64,000 bases of DNA from Robertmurraya dakarensis (GCF_900156875.1 NZ_LT707409.1:718113-782112), one strand, 5' to 3'; positions 25,198-34,058 are shown, counted from the stretch's first letter. Notes: generated from the letters alone by a model not told the origin. Made by a program: numbers and translations.

Positions 25198-26728
25198 AAC
25201 GGTTTACTGTCCTTGCGTTTTCCCGTTCTATTCGTTTTCTTGTGTTTACCTCTTTCTTAAAGGATTTAATCAACGAGAACATCATAAAGATTAGGATGAA
25301 CGCAAAAGGGAAGGCGGCGATAATTGATGCTGTTTGCAGGGCGGTCAATCCACCGGACCAAAGCAAAATCAATGCCGCTGCAGATACAATAATTCCCCAT
25401 ACAATTTTCGTGATGTTTGGAGGATTTAAACTTCCGTTTGTCGTTTGCATACCTAGAACAAAGGTGGCCGAGTCTGCCGAAGTAATAAAAAAGGTACTTA
25501 TAAGTATAATCGCTAATATAGACGTAAAAGTGCTCAATGGAAATTGCGCCAATACAGCAAATAACGATACTTCGATACCTAGGGTGTTGATCAAGTGCCC
25601 GAGGTTTACATCCATGACCCGTTCTAAGTAGATGCCCGAGCCGCCAAAAATGGAAAACCATAATGCACAGAAAATGGTTGGAACAACTAAAACACCAATC
25701 ATAAACTCACGTATTGTACGCCCCCTTGAAACACGGGCAATAAAAGTCCCTACAAATGGAGCCCAGGCAATCCACCAAGCCCAGTAAAAAAGTGTCCAGC
25801 CTTGCATCCATGTGCTGTGCTGCTGGTCAAATGGCGAGATGTTCAAACTCATCTCTGGAAGTCTTTGGATATAGCTTCCGAGGGTAGTTGTGAAATAATT
25901 AAGCAAGAAACCTGTGTTGCCAGCAAATAATAAAAATAGCATCAAAATCATTGCAACGATTACATTCGAATTACTTAGCCATTTTATTCCACGACCTAAC
26001 CCGGATATAGATGACAGGATAAATAATACCGTAACAATAGCAATAATAATAAATTGAATATTAATGCTTATTGGAATGTCAGGAAATATAAAATGTAAAC
26101 CGCCATTAATTTGGGCTGCACCAAGCCCTAATGACGTAGCGACACCAAATATCGTTGCAAAAACGGCAATAACGTCAATGAGCTTGCCTATCCACCCTTT
26201 GACCCTATCTCCTAATAGTGGATAAAATGTGGCACTAATTAATCCAGGTGCCCCTTTTCTAAATTTAAAATAAGCTAGGGCGAGGGCAATCACGGCATAT
26301 ATTCCCCAAGGATGAAGTCCCCAATGGAAGAAGGAATACCGCATGGCATTGTTTGCTGCCTGCGCTGTACCGGGATCTCCATAAGGCGGATTCATATAAT
26401 CCTGTAGCGGTTCGGCTACACCATAGAAAACAATGCCAATACCCATGCCAGCGCTGAATAACATGGCAAACCAACTGATGAGACCATATTCGGGCTTTTC
26501 ATCGTCCTTACCAAGTTTAATTTTGCCATATTTAGAGAAGATTAAGTAGATCGCGAAAATCAAGATGACACTTGCTACTATAAGATAAAACCAGCCAAAA
26601 TTCCTTTGCAGAAATTTTTGGATATTGCCTGTTACACTTGCAAGGTTATCGGGAGCGAAGGCACCCCAAAGAATAAATAAAACGGCAATAATAACAGAAA
26701 TCGTAAAAACAATCGTTACTTTTTTCAT
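25196..26728 (-). CDS. BCCT-family betaine/choline/carnitine transporter
   Basis: A 510-aa, twelve-helix secondary transporter of the BCCT family, which imports compatible solutes such as glycine betaine with Na+ or H+. The signature YWAWWIAWAPFVGTFIARVS is near residue 315, with the sodium-site-like AGMGIGIVFYGVAEP in helix 3 and HWGLHPWGIYA. ATG 26728 is used because AAAGGTGG lies 5 nt upstream; GTG 26737 is part of that site. The hypothetical gene upstream on the same strand may be cotranscribed (49 nt gap). Confidence 0.93.
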   Translation of the reverse strand: MKKVTIVFTISVIIAVLFILWGAFAPDNLASVTGNIQKFLQRNFGWFYLIVASVILIFAIYLIFSKYGKIKLGKDDEKPEYGLISWFAMLFSAGMGIGIVFYGVAEPLQDYMNPPYGDPGTAQAANNAMRYSFFHWGLHPWGIYAVIALALAYFKFRKGAPGLISATFYPLLGDRVKGWIGKLIDVIAVFATIFGVATSLGLGAAQINGGLHFIFPDIPISINIQFIIIAIVTVLFILSSISGLGRGIKWLSNSNVIVAMILMLFLLFAGNTGFLLNYFTTTLGSYIQRLPEMSLNISPFDQQHSTWMQGWTLFYWAWWIAWAPFVGTFIARVSRGRTIREFMIGVLVVPTIFCALWFSIFGGSGIYLERVMDVNLGHLINTLGIEVSLFAVLAQFPLSTFTSILAIILISTFFITSADSATFVLGMQTTNGSLNPPNITKIVWGIIVSAAALILLWSGGLTALQTASIIAAFPFAFILIFMMFSLIKSFKKEVNTRKRIERENARTVNR

Positions 26729-26777
26729 CAAATCCACCTTTCAAGCTCTTGCTGTTCATGACATGCCTCCTCCATGA

Positions 26778-27446
26778 TCAGTCCACTAGAAGACTATATT
26801 GAAACTCCCAGATGTCACTATCGTTTAATTCATTCAAGGAGACTTCTAAATTGTTTCCCAAAAAGATCGTTTCGCCGTTAATGGCAACTACCATCGCCTC
26901 AATGGAATGATTGCCATCTCGCTTTTTATACACATCACCAATATTCGGCATTTCACCTTGGATACCATTTGCAGAACGATCAGAACCGTTGTCTGTTAAA
27001 TCACCCTCTGCCATAGTTTTATCAAAATAATCAATAGGGTTACTGTCAGGATCACGGCCCGGGACCATCAATAAATATTCGATATGTTTGACCCCATTAG
27101 ACTTAGTTGTGATCACACCTTTGGATTCAACAGACGATACAATTTCAATTTCGTTTAATGTATAGTGATCCATGTAATCGGGACTTGGATTCGTAATTAA
27201 AATATGGTCGCCTTCTTCAGCTTTCTTATCCTTGTGAAGTGTATAAGCCTTATGGTTGAAAATAAAGCTGTCTAGATGATTGGGTTTATATCTCTCAACT
27301 TTTGAGGCATTGGTTAAATGCTGTGATAAATCTTTCAACTTAATAAGATGGACGGACTGTTTGTATATAGGCTTCACAGAATACACCTTGTGCAACTCAT
27401 TGTTAAAATAGACAAATTGTCCTTTTCTTACTTGATACAGTTTCAT
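26778..27446 (-). CDS. Hypothetical protein upstream of the BCCT transporter
   Basis: A 222-aa soluble protein of unrecognised family. It begins MKLYQVRKGQFVYFNNELHK with a beta-rich, SH3-like look, and the end (IGDVYKKRDGNHSIEAMVVA) repeats a similar pattern, suggesting two related beta-barrel units. No signal peptide, membrane segment or catalytic motif is seen. ATG 27446 follows GAAAGGAGAG. The 49-nt gap to the BCCT gene on the same strand suggests an operon and a role in osmotic response; this is inference. Confidence 0.75.
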   Translation of the reverse strand: MKLYQVRKGQFVYFNNELHKVYSVKPIYKQSVHLIKLKDLSQHLTNASKVERYKPNHLDSFIFNHKAYTLHKDKKAEEGDHILITNPSPDYMDHYTLNEIEIVSSVESKGVITTKSNGVKHIEYLLMVPGRDPDSNPIDYFDKTMAEGDLTDNGSDRSANGIQGEMPNIGDVYKKRDGNHSIEAMVVAINGETIFLGNNLEVSLNELNDSDIWEFQYSLLVD

Positions 27447-27923
27447 GTATAACTCTCCTTTCAAATGGATCAACTTTTATAAAGCTAAGTAAATTCATTA
27501 AATAATACCTGACCAAGGTTTAACTTTCCCCTAGAGTGATGTGAATATTAGCAGCTATAAAAAGTTTTCAGTATAGGATTTAAAACGTTTAAAATCGCCA
27601 CTGTTCACCTATTCCTGATAGGGAACGTCAAAACGGTAAATGCAATGAATTTTAGTCCAACATTATCTCTCTTTACAGAAGAAGACAGAAAGAAAATCTA
27701 TGATAAATTAAAACCAGATATGTATTAGAGAAGTGTATAAGTAAATTAGAACCCCACTCTTTCATGTGTGGGAGTATCAGGCCCATCCTTCTAAATATAA
27801 TAATTTCAAATAATACTCATTAAAAAAGACATAAAAACCTCCCCTTTGTTAAATAGCATTCCAATTGTTGATCTCTATGTGGAGCTTAGGATCATAATAA
27901 TCTAGTATATTGAAAACCCCATT
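27447..27923. other. Intergenic stretch
   Basis: It contains no complete gene. A coding-like patch at 27648-27728 (MNFSPTLSLFTEEDRKKIYD and a short tail) has no ribosome site and no recognised family; it is probably another relic. Confidence 0.45.
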
Positions 27924-27977
27924 ATGGCAGGAAGCGGTCGCGCAGCAGAATTTGGAATTTTGTTCATAAAATCATAG
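27924..27977 (+). pseudogene. Fragment of a metal P-type ATPase
   Basis: A short frame MAGSGRAAEFGILFIKS ending in TAG matches the GSGRAAEFGILFKGGEHLE-type segment that precedes the phosphorylation site of CopA-like P1B ATPases. Nothing else of the gene remains. It runs into the GntR-FCD relic. Confidence 0.45.
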
Positions 27978-28136
27978 AAATAGCACATAATGTTTACATT
28001 AAAAATTTATTATCATATATAGAGCCACATGTTTGGCGACTTTATTTCCATGATCAAATTATCCTTTCAAGAGATTCAATTGAAGATCATGAAGCTATTT
28101 TACAAGCATTTGAGAATGGAGACAAAGAGACTGCAT
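27965..28136 (+). pseudogene. Fragment of a GntR/FCD regulator (FadR-like C-terminus)
   Basis: The frame from 27965 reads HKIIEIAHNVYIKNLLSYIE, then PHVWRLYFHDQIILSRDSIE and DHEAILQAFENGDKETAF. This is the last helices of the FCD ligand-binding domain, including the conserved H-x3-L-x-A-x3-GD pattern. The winged-helix half is missing. After about 28136 the frame loses similarity, where a small membrane-protein frame takes over. Confidence 0.6.
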
Positions 28137-28355
28137 TTACCGCAAACCTTAATTGCAGGAACTATCAACTTTGCATTAGGTGTATTTGCAATTATAGGAT
28201 GGTTCTTCTTCGCTTGGGGTGTAAATGAATTTCTATTTTTTGGAGGATTAGTTTTAGGTATCGGTTTATTAGTTGTAGGTGAAGCCGTTTTGATTACAAC
28301 CTTAATTTTGAAACGAAAGAAATGGATACAAATTTACAATGATACCTTGAATTAA
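28116..28355 (+). CDS. Small two-helix membrane protein
   Basis: A 79-aa protein with two membrane segments (LIAGTINFALGVFAIIGWFF and LFFGGLVLGIGLLVVGEAVL) and a basic tail (KRKKWIQIYNDTLN). The in-frame region upstream to 28029 overlaps the FCD relic in another frame, so ATG 28116 is the latest sensible start. It has no good ribosome site, which suggests the native 5' end was replaced by the relic. The family was not recognised; it may not be expressed. Confidence 0.45.
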   Translation: METKRLHLPQTLIAGTINFALGVFAIIGWFFFAWGVNEFLFFGGLVLGIGLLVVGEAVLITTLILKRKKWIQIYNDTLN

Positions 28356-28573
28356 AAGAACAGTGATACTTTACGAACGGGTGCTTGAGTGAAAGCAGGA
28401 GTTCCGGCAATGTAATGGGGAGGATTTGTAAAGATCATCGTCACCAATAGGCAAAATTGTTAATATAGATTTAGAATCTTTTTATGTGTAGAATAAACAT
28501 TTTGTACCACCTAAAGTTGCAACTGGTTAATTTGATATGGTTTGCATACATCCGGTGTTGTAGGAGTGAAAAT

Positions 28574-28918
28574 ATGAAAACCAGAGAGGAAGCAATTAAT
28601 TATTGTCTGAAATTGGAAAACACTTATGAAGACTATCCGTTTAGTGATAAGAATTGGACATTAATGCGACATAAAGAAAACAAGAAGGTCTTTGCCTGGA
28701 TTTTCAAAAGAGATGATTATATTTGGATGAACCTTAAGTGTGAAAGCGACTGGTTGGATTTCTATCGTCAGAATTACCCTTCAATAGTTCCTGCCTTTCA
28801 TCTTAATAAGGATCATTGGAATTCCCTTATTCTTGACTGTACTATTCCAGAGGAAATTATATACGACTTGATTAGACGAAGCTATAACTTAACCAAGCCA
28901 AAAACTAAAGTGAGTTAA
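28574..28918 (+). CDS. MmcQ/YjbR-family protein
   Basis: A 114-aa MmcQ/YjbR-like protein with a double-wing fold: LKLENTYEDYPFSDKNWTLM, then KKVFAWIFKRDDYIWMNLKC, FHLNKDHWNSLILDCTIPEE and LIRRSYNLTKPK. The family is cytoplasmic and thought to bind DNA, with no defined role. ATG 28574 follows AGGAGTG; the frame upstream to 28484 has no site. Confidence 0.88.
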   Translation: MKTREEAINYCLKLENTYEDYPFSDKNWTLMRHKENKKVFAWIFKRDDYIWMNLKCESDWLDFYRQNYPSIVPAFHLNKDHWNSLILDCTIPEEIIYDLIRRSYNLTKPKTKVS

Positions 28919-29166
28919 TCATCAACTTATATTGTTAAACGAAACAAGAAAAACCAACTATTTTAATTAAAGAAAGATTGTGAAAAAATTCATTTAAACT
29001 ATAGGGGGTATTGGTCCAAGAAGGATTGAGGCCCTTTGAATTTCCTTATTTAAGGATAGTGGCAGGGTTTGTTTAATAAGGACTGTGTTTTTTAGTAAGT
29101 ATAGCAATTCTTTTATGAGGTAAAAGAAATGGTAGAAGGAGATAGACAGACTCCTACTGGTAAAAA

Positions 29167-29198
29167 TTAAGATGCTCTCACAAAGGAGGGCATCTTAA
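29167..29198. terminator. Bidirectional terminator
   Basis: TTAAGATGCTCTC (29167-29179) pairs with GAGGGCATCTTAA (29186-29198), flanked by A-rich and T-rich tails. It serves the convergent YjbR-type and ytbE-like genes. Confidence 0.75.
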
Positions 29199-29217
29199 TT
29201 TTATCTTAAACTTGGGA

Positions 29218-30060
29218 TTAAAAATCAAAGTTGTCAGGGTCTGGTCCTACCCGATGATTTTGATTCAGACTATTAATACGCTCCATATCTGCTTCAGATA
29301 GGTTGAAGTCAAAAACACTTGAGTTTTCCATAATTCGATGTTCTTTAGTTGATTTTGGAATCGTGATAACTCCATTTTGTAAATCCCAACGTAATATTAT
29401 TTGCGGTACTGTTTTGTTGTGTTTTTTAGCCATTTCTATTAAGATGGATTGATTTAATAGCTGCCCTTGCATTAAAGGTGACCAGGCTTCTAGTTGAATT
29501 CCATTATTTTTACAAAAAGTATGAACTTCTTTTTGTGTTAATCTTGGGTGGTATTCCACTTGATTGACCATTGGTTTTACTTTTGCATCTTTCATTAATT
29601 CCTCAAGATGATGGACTTGGAAATTACTAACCCCAATAGCTTTTATTTTGCCTTCTTTATAAAGGCTTTCTAGTGCTCTCCATGCCTCTTTGTATTTATT
29701 TTCCACAGGCCAATGAATAAGGTATAAATCTAAATAATCGAGGCCAAGTTTATTTAAGCTTGTTTCATAAGCTGCAATCGTAGATTCATAACCTAAATCG
29801 GAATTCCACACCTTAGAAGTGATAAAGAGTTCTTCTCTTGAGATACCGGCCTCTTTTACTCCTTCCTGAATCGCTTGTCCAACACTAGCTTCATTTCCAT
29901 AAATGGCGGCTGTATCAATGCTGCGATAGCCATGTTTAATGGCATATTTGAGTGTCTTTACCAGTTCGGGACCTTCTTCTACCTTAAAAACTCCAATACC
30001 CATCCAAGGCATTTTGACACCATTATGCAATGTTGTTGTACTTTGTAAACTTTTATTCAT
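29218..30060 (-). CDS. ytbE: Aldo/keto reductase (YtbE-like)
   Basis: A 280-aa NADPH-dependent aldo/keto reductase with the full catalytic tetrad: D49 and Y54 in SIDTAAIYGNE, K83 in TSKVW, H116 in LIHWP. It reduces small aldehydes and ketones in the cytoplasm. It has GGAGGAAA before ATG 30060. It follows an MFS exporter gene on the same strand, and an HxlR regulator is divergent, the same trio as ytcD-ytbD-ytbE of Bacillus subtilis. The likely role is removal of reactive carbonyl compounds under HxlR control. Confidence 0.9.
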   Translation of the reverse strand: MNKSLQSTTTLHNGVKMPWMGIGVFKVEEGPELVKTLKYAIKHGYRSIDTAAIYGNEASVGQAIQEGVKEAGISREELFITSKVWNSDLGYESTIAAYETSLNKLGLDYLDLYLIHWPVENKYKEAWRALESLYKEGKIKAIGVSNFQVHHLEELMKDAKVKPMVNQVEYHPRLTQKEVHTFCKNNGIQLEAWSPLMQGQLLNQSILIEMAKKHNKTVPQIILRWDLQNGVITIPKSTKEHRIMENSSVFDFNLSEADMERINSLNQNHRVGPDPDNFDF

Positions 30061-30152
30061 CTATATTTCCTCCAATTTTAATTTTAAGAGTGAGAAATTA
30101 ATATAAAAAAATTCTTCCACATCACCTCCTTATTTGCTTGAAAGAGAGCTTT

Positions 30153-31361
30153 TTAAATGACAAGTTCTTTTGTTTCTTGTCGCAGTTCTTTGCTTTCAAG
30201 TGATTGACTCCACCCTGTTAGAAGGACGGCTGCCAGAACCATGAGGGATCCGATCCATGTTGTATGGATGAGTCCAATTGAATCGGTAATAAGTCCGCCT
30301 AAGAAAGAACCGAGTGCAATTCCAGCGTTGAAAGCAGCGATATTAATGGCCGAAGCTACATCTACCGCAGCAGGGACATAACGCTCTGCTAATATGACTA
30401 CATATACTTGTAATCCTGGCACGTTCATAAAAGCCATAAGTCCCATAAAGAAAATGGTCATTAAGCCAACTATTTTAAATGGAGCAGTAAAATACAAGAT
30501 AAATAGGATAATTGCTTGGACAATAAACATATAAAATAATGCTTTAATCGGGTTTTGATTCGCAAGCTTTCCACCAACCATGTTTCCAATCGCAATGGCG
30601 ATACCATATATAAGTAAAATCACTGCAACGATTCCTTCTTTAAACCCAGTGATATTCTGTAACAATGGGGATAAGTAAGTAAAGACAACGAATGTTCCAC
30701 CATAACCCAATGCAGTAATGGTAAAGATAAGCAGTAAGCGACCATTTGTGATTAATTTGAACTGATCTTTAAGTGTAGTTGGATTTCCTTTTCGTAGATC
30801 TGATGGAACCAAGATGCTATTGGCAAATAGTGCAAGGATACCTACAGCTACAATAACGATAAAAGCAATTCTCCAGCCAAATTGGTTACCGATGAATGTT
30901 CCGAATGGTACCCCTGTTACAGTTGCTACTGTCAGCCCTGTAAACATAATTGATATCGCACTAGCTCTTCGACTTTCTGGCACTAGATCAGCCGCAATCG
31001 TAGAGCCGATAGACATGAAAATACCATGTGAAAAGGCGGAAATCACACGCGCTATAAGTAAAACGCCGATACTTGAAGCTGCTGCAGCGATACTATTTCC
31101 TATAATAAAAATCACCATAATCCAAAGCAGTAAAGATTTTCGTGACATCCTAGAAGTAATAGAAGTTAGGATAGGGGCTCCAAATGTTACTCCTAAAGCA
31201 TATAAAGAAACGGTTAAACCGGCTGTTGTTACAGATATATTTAAATCCTTAGCAATTAATGGCAAGAGCCCAACACTGATGAATTCTGTGGTGCCTATGG
31301 CAAATGCACTTATTGCTAGTGCAAGTAATGCGAAAGTACTTCGCTTTTTATCTAGAGACAT
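30153..31361 (-). CDS. ytbD: MFS exporter (YtbD-like, DHA1 type)
   Basis: A 402-aa, twelve-helix major facilitator of the drug:H+ antiporter type. Typical motifs are AIGTTEFISVGLLPLIAKDL in helix 1, the SRMSRKSLLLW loop between helices 2 and 3, and VATVTGVPFGTFIGNQFGWR in helix 5. The start follows AGGAGGAAAAAAG. It lies 92 nt upstream of the aldo/keto reductase on the same strand and is divergent from the HxlR gene, so it is probably induced with the reductase. The substrate is unknown. Confidence 0.9.
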   Translation of the reverse strand: MSLDKKRSTFALLALAISAFAIGTTEFISVGLLPLIAKDLNISVTTAGLTVSLYALGVTFGAPILTSITSRMSRKSLLLWIMVIFIIGNSIAAAASSIGVLLIARVISAFSHGIFMSIGSTIAADLVPESRRASAISIMFTGLTVATVTGVPFGTFIGNQFGWRIAFIVIVAVGILALFANSILVPSDLRKGNPTTLKDQFKLITNGRLLLIFTITALGYGGTFVVFTYLSPLLQNITGFKEGIVAVILLIYGIAIAIGNMVGGKLANQNPIKALFYMFIVQAIILFILYFTAPFKIVGLMTIFFMGLMAFMNVPGLQVYVVILAERYVPAAVDVASAINIAAFNAGIALGSFLGGLITDSIGLIHTTWIGSLMVLAAVLLTGWSQSLESKELRQETKELVI

Positions 31362-31507
31362 TCTTTTTTCCTCCTAAAATGATGGTGTTGTTGTTGGGTT
31401 ATTAAGATCATTTAAAGTAAACGATAGAAACAATAATGAATACTGTTATATTCAACCCGCAAATGCTATTATGGGATAAAAGGATATTGAAGAGAAGTAC
31501 GCACTTT

Positions 31508-31544
31508 AAAGTTATATAGATACTTAAAAGTTATATAGGTACTT
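31508..31544. promoter_or_regulatory. Tandem HxlR operator sites
   Basis: AAAGTTATATAGATACTT (31508-31525) and AAAGTTATATAGGTACTT (31527-31544) are 18-bp direct repeats with one mismatch, 19 bp apart. Each is itself an imperfect palindrome. They lie just before the ribosome site of the HxlR gene and about 150 nt from the ytbD-like start. Confidence 0.65.
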
Positions 31545-31575
31545 TTTGGTGCCTATGTATTGGGAGGAACTTACA

Positions 31576-31965
31576 ATGCAGCTTAAAAAATACAATATAT
31601 CGGTAGAAGCCACTTTAGAGGTAATTGGGGGAAAGTGGAAATGCGTGATTTTATGTCATTTAACACATGGAAAGAAACGCACCAGTGAATTGAAACGCCT
31701 CATGCCAAACATTACGCAAAAAATGTTAACTCAACAATTACGTGAGCTAGAAGAAGATGGAGTCATTAATCGAATTGTTTATAATCAAGTTCCACCAAAA
31801 GTGGAGTATGAGTTTAGTGAGTATGGTTGGAGTTTGAAGGGGATATTGGATTCACTTTGTGCTTGGGGAGAAAAACATATTACCAAAGTTTATGGGAATA
31901 AATTTGATGTACTAGAAGAGAACGTACTAAATGAACACTTAACGGGTAGCGATAGTAAGTTATAA
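31576..31965 (+). CDS. ytcD: HxlR-family transcriptional regulator (YtcD-like)
   Basis: A 129-aa MarR-like winged-helix regulator of the HxlR family: VEATLEVIGGKWKCVILCHL, RTSELKRLMPNITQKMLTQQ, LRELEEDGVINRIVYNQVPP and VEYEFSEYGWSLK. HxlR proteins sense electrophiles such as aldehydes, often via cysteines; C26 and C31 in KCVILC are candidates. ATG 31576 follows GGGAGGA; the open frame further up has no site. It is divergent from the ytbD-ytbE pair, with tandem operator repeats in its own leader. Confidence 0.9.
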   Translation: MQLKKYNISVEATLEVIGGKWKCVILCHLTHGKKRTSELKRLMPNITQKMLTQQLRELEEDGVINRIVYNQVPPKVEYEFSEYGWSLKGILDSLCAWGEKHITKVYGNKFDVLEENVLNEHLTGSDSKL

Positions 31966-32002
31966 TAACATTTTTTTCTGGATAAGTGAGGGAGTGTTTT
32001 TC

Positions 32003-32323
32003 TTGAGAAGGCTATCAGTAGCTTTAATGCTTATCGTCGGAATTTTATCAGGATGTGGGAACCCATTAAACAATATAACTTTCGAAGGGCATATTATTGA
32101 AAAACGAAATCAAAATGGATTCCAAATACTTGTTATGAAAAATATCCCAAAAGAGGATATAGAAAAAAAGTCAAGAGAAGAACTTATCAACCAAGCAAAA
32201 GATGACTTCTCTGCCACTTACTTTTTTGTCAAAGAGGGGAAATATAAAGAGTTAGAAGTGGGTCAAAAAGTTGTTGTCACAAAGGTCAGCCATCTCACTC
32301 GTACAGAAGCCTATGTCAAATAA
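32003..32323 (+). CDS. DUF3221-like small lipoprotein
   Basis: A 106-aa lipoprotein: a signal peptide with lipobox LSGC (about C18) followed by one beta-barrel domain (EGHIIEKRNQNGFQILVMKN, EELINQAKDDFSATYFFVKE, LEVGQKVVVTKVSHL) resembling the DUF3221 domain of YobA-type proteins. TTG 32003 is preferred, 9 nt after GAGGGAG; GTG 31994 abuts the site. Its 3' end overlaps the convergent DnaD/Rep-like gene by 72 nt, which suggests that one of the two ends has been displaced. Confidence 0.68.
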   Translation: MRRLSVALMLIVGILSGCGNPLNNITFEGHIIEKRNQNGFQILVMKNIPKEDIEKKSREELINQAKDDFSATYFFVKEGKYKELEVGQKVVVTKVSHLTRTEAYVK

Positions 32324-33103
32324 CTCTTCAAAGTAGAGCTCTTCAAACATCTTGTTCAAAATCCCATAGAAATAGGCAATCGGTTTACGGATGGAACTTG
32401 ATTTTAGCTTGCTGATTAGTTGTTTAAAAGCATGAATCGAGATTGAGAGCACTTCTTCCTTATCCTGTTCATAATTATGGTGATAGGCAGCAATGCTTGT
32501 CATTCTCCAGTATTCTTCAATGATTTTAGCTTCTGGAAAGAAGCATTTTACTAGATTGGTAAAAGCAGATGGAACAGTATCACTTGTAAAAGTATGGTCT
32601 AGAACAGAAGATTGAGAATCCTTTTGTTCTGCAGGAATCGTTTCTGTACGTTTATTATTCTCTTTAATATTAGTTTTAGAAAGATTAATAGTTTTATTAT
32701 GGTGGTTCAATTTATCCTCTTCAGGTGGTTCATTTTGAAGAAAGCGGTTGAACACATAAAGGTTGCTGGATTGTGAACCATTTTTTCTTTCTGTTTCGTG
32801 TACCGTTAAGATGCCGAACGCAATGGCTTTTTGGACCATTCTTTTAAAAGTAGAACGAGAGATGCCGTTGCCTTCATACTCCTCATGAATGGCTTTTAAC
32901 AATGTGCCAATCTTGGCATTCGATACCCCAGGAATTTTCGCAGCAAAACGAACCAGCCGCTTTAAGCCGACTAGCTCTCCCTTCGTAAATTCATATTTAT
33001 GTACCGCTAACCACATTTCCATATGGTTGTTGAACTCCTTCAGAGACTCAAACTGGGAAAAAGATTGAAACTGATCCATACTGCCTGATTTAATATTCAT
33101 CAT
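32252..33103 (-). CDS. Winged-helix DnaD/Rep-like cytosolic protein
   Basis: A 283-aa protein of a family that occurs in many copies in Bacillaceae and resembles plasmid replication or DnaD-type proteins. The N-terminal winged helix holds FTKGELVGLKRLVRFAAKIP, ISRSTFKRMVQKAIAFGILT and NGSQSSNLYVFNRF. A polar linker follows (about 125-165), then a helical C-terminal half (SAFTNLVKCFFPEAKIIEEY, IAYFYGILNKMFEEL). The last about 25 residues overlap a convergent gene and look unlike the family, so the native end may be lost. Relics of the same gene occur at 11290 and 51014. Confidence 0.7.
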   Translation of the reverse strand: MMNIKSGSMDQFQSFSQFESLKEFNNHMEMWLAVHKYEFTKGELVGLKRLVRFAAKIPGVSNAKIGTLLKAIHEEYEGNGISRSTFKRMVQKAIAFGILTVHETERKNGSQSSNLYVFNRFLQNEPPEEDKLNHHNKTINLSKTNIKENNKRTETIPAEQKDSQSSVLDHTFTSDTVPSAFTNLVKCFFPEAKIIEEYWRMTSIAAYHHNYEQDKEEVLSISIHAFKQLISKLKSSSIRKPIAYFYGILNKMFEELYFEELFDIGFCTSEMADLCDNNFLTHF

Positions 33104-33284
33104 TCTGCACTCCCTTCATTCTCTATATAGGGAGAATGAGGGGAAAAGGACAGGGGGGCTTCAAAAAAAATTTTTAAAGGCCCATTCAGTTATTGTTAGA
33201 TATCAACTTTATCTATTAAGAGCACATAACAGCAGTAGAATTGAATAAACTGGTCGAAACAGTTACATTTTAACCTAACAACCA

Positions 33285-33884
33285 TTACGGTTTCTTTAGC
33301 TCTACACCGTTTATCTCTAAATGTGCTTTGAATATTTCAAGACCTGAAGGAATTGCTTCATTGTCTGGCCATGAATCAGAGTTCCAAATTTTTGATTTTT
33401 TCAGAGCTCGAGAACAATGGATAAAACATTGTTCTACATCAACACCAATTCCAAGTAAGGGAGGTTTTTTATTATGATTTATTGTATCCAAGATTTCTCT
33501 ATTTCTAATAATTGTAGCTTTACCATTTATCCGTAGTACCTCATCTAGGCCTGGGATGATAAAAACTAGTCCTACATGGGGATTTGATAAGATATTGATT
33601 AATGAATCAACCCTTTTGTTACCTGGGCGATCAGGTATCACCAGCTGGGATTGGTTTAAGATTTTAATATCACTTGGTAGATCACCTTTTGGTGAAACAT
33701 CACATTTTCCGTCAGCATTTGATGTAGACAGGAAAAATAGAGGTGACATTGAAATAAATCTTATACAGTACTCATCCATTATTGTAATTTCCTTTTTTAT
33801 TACATGGTCATGGGGCATCCCGACTATTTCCCTAAGTTCTTCTTCGGTAGTAACTGCTTCACTAGTAAAATCTAATTTCTCCAT
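33285..33884 (-). CDS. PPOX-type FMN flavoprotein (MSMEG_1061-like)
   Basis: A 199-aa pyridoxamine-phosphate-oxidase-fold flavoprotein. Signatures are FISMSPLFFLSTSNADGKCD, VSPKGDLPSDI, LVIPDRPGNKRVDSLINILS and VGLVFIIPGLDEVLRINGKA, the MSMEG_1061 subgroup. Members bind FMN and probably act as small-molecule reductases or oxidases; the substrate is unknown. ATG 33884 has AAAGGA 8 nt upstream; TTG 33890 is an alternative. A PerR/Fur-like box lies just upstream. Confidence 0.85.
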   Translation of the reverse strand: MEKLDFTSEAVTTEEELREIVGMPHDHVIKKEITIMDEYCIRFISMSPLFFLSTSNADGKCDVSPKGDLPSDIKILNQSQLVIPDRPGNKRVDSLINILSNPHVGLVFIIPGLDEVLRINGKATIIRNREILDTINHNKKPPLLGIGVDVEQCFIHCSRALKKSKIWNSDSWPDNEAIPSGLEIFKAHLEINGVELKKP

Positions 33885-33937
33885 TTGCAATTTCCTTTCT
33901 ATAACAAACTGAAAAATTTATAACACTATTATGCAAA

Positions 33938-33952
33938 TTATAATCATTAAAT
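33938..33952 (-). promoter_or_regulatory. PerR/Fur-like box before the PPOX gene
   Basis: TTATAATCATTAAAT matches the Bacillus PerR consensus TTATAATnATTATAA at 12 of 14 specified positions. It lies 54 nt upstream of the flavoprotein start. AT-rich sequence makes chance matches possible. Confidence 0.35.
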
Positions 33953-34027
33953 TGAGATTAATAATTTTTATCAATTATAAGTAGTTTAACTTATTACTAT
34001 GGTGATTCCAATGTTTATTCTAATATT

Positions 34028-34058
34028 AGTGAGAATGATGGTATTGATCATTCTCACT
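34028..34058. promoter_or_regulatory. Perfect 12-bp inverted repeat
   Basis: AGTGAGAATGAT (34028-34039) and ATCATTCTCACT (34047-34058) are perfect complements with a 7-nt spacer. No T-run follows, so an operator or a protein-binding site is more likely than a terminator. The neighbouring + strand sequence is a gene relic. Confidence 0.45.

Noticed and set aside
25242-25631. 129-aa + strand frame
   Set aside because: It lies wholly antisense inside the BCCT transporter gene, whose family match is certain.
30814-31377. 187-aa open frame on the + strand
   Set aside because: It is antisense to the MFS exporter gene and mirrors its hydrophobic codon pattern; it has no ribosome site and a low-complexity protein.
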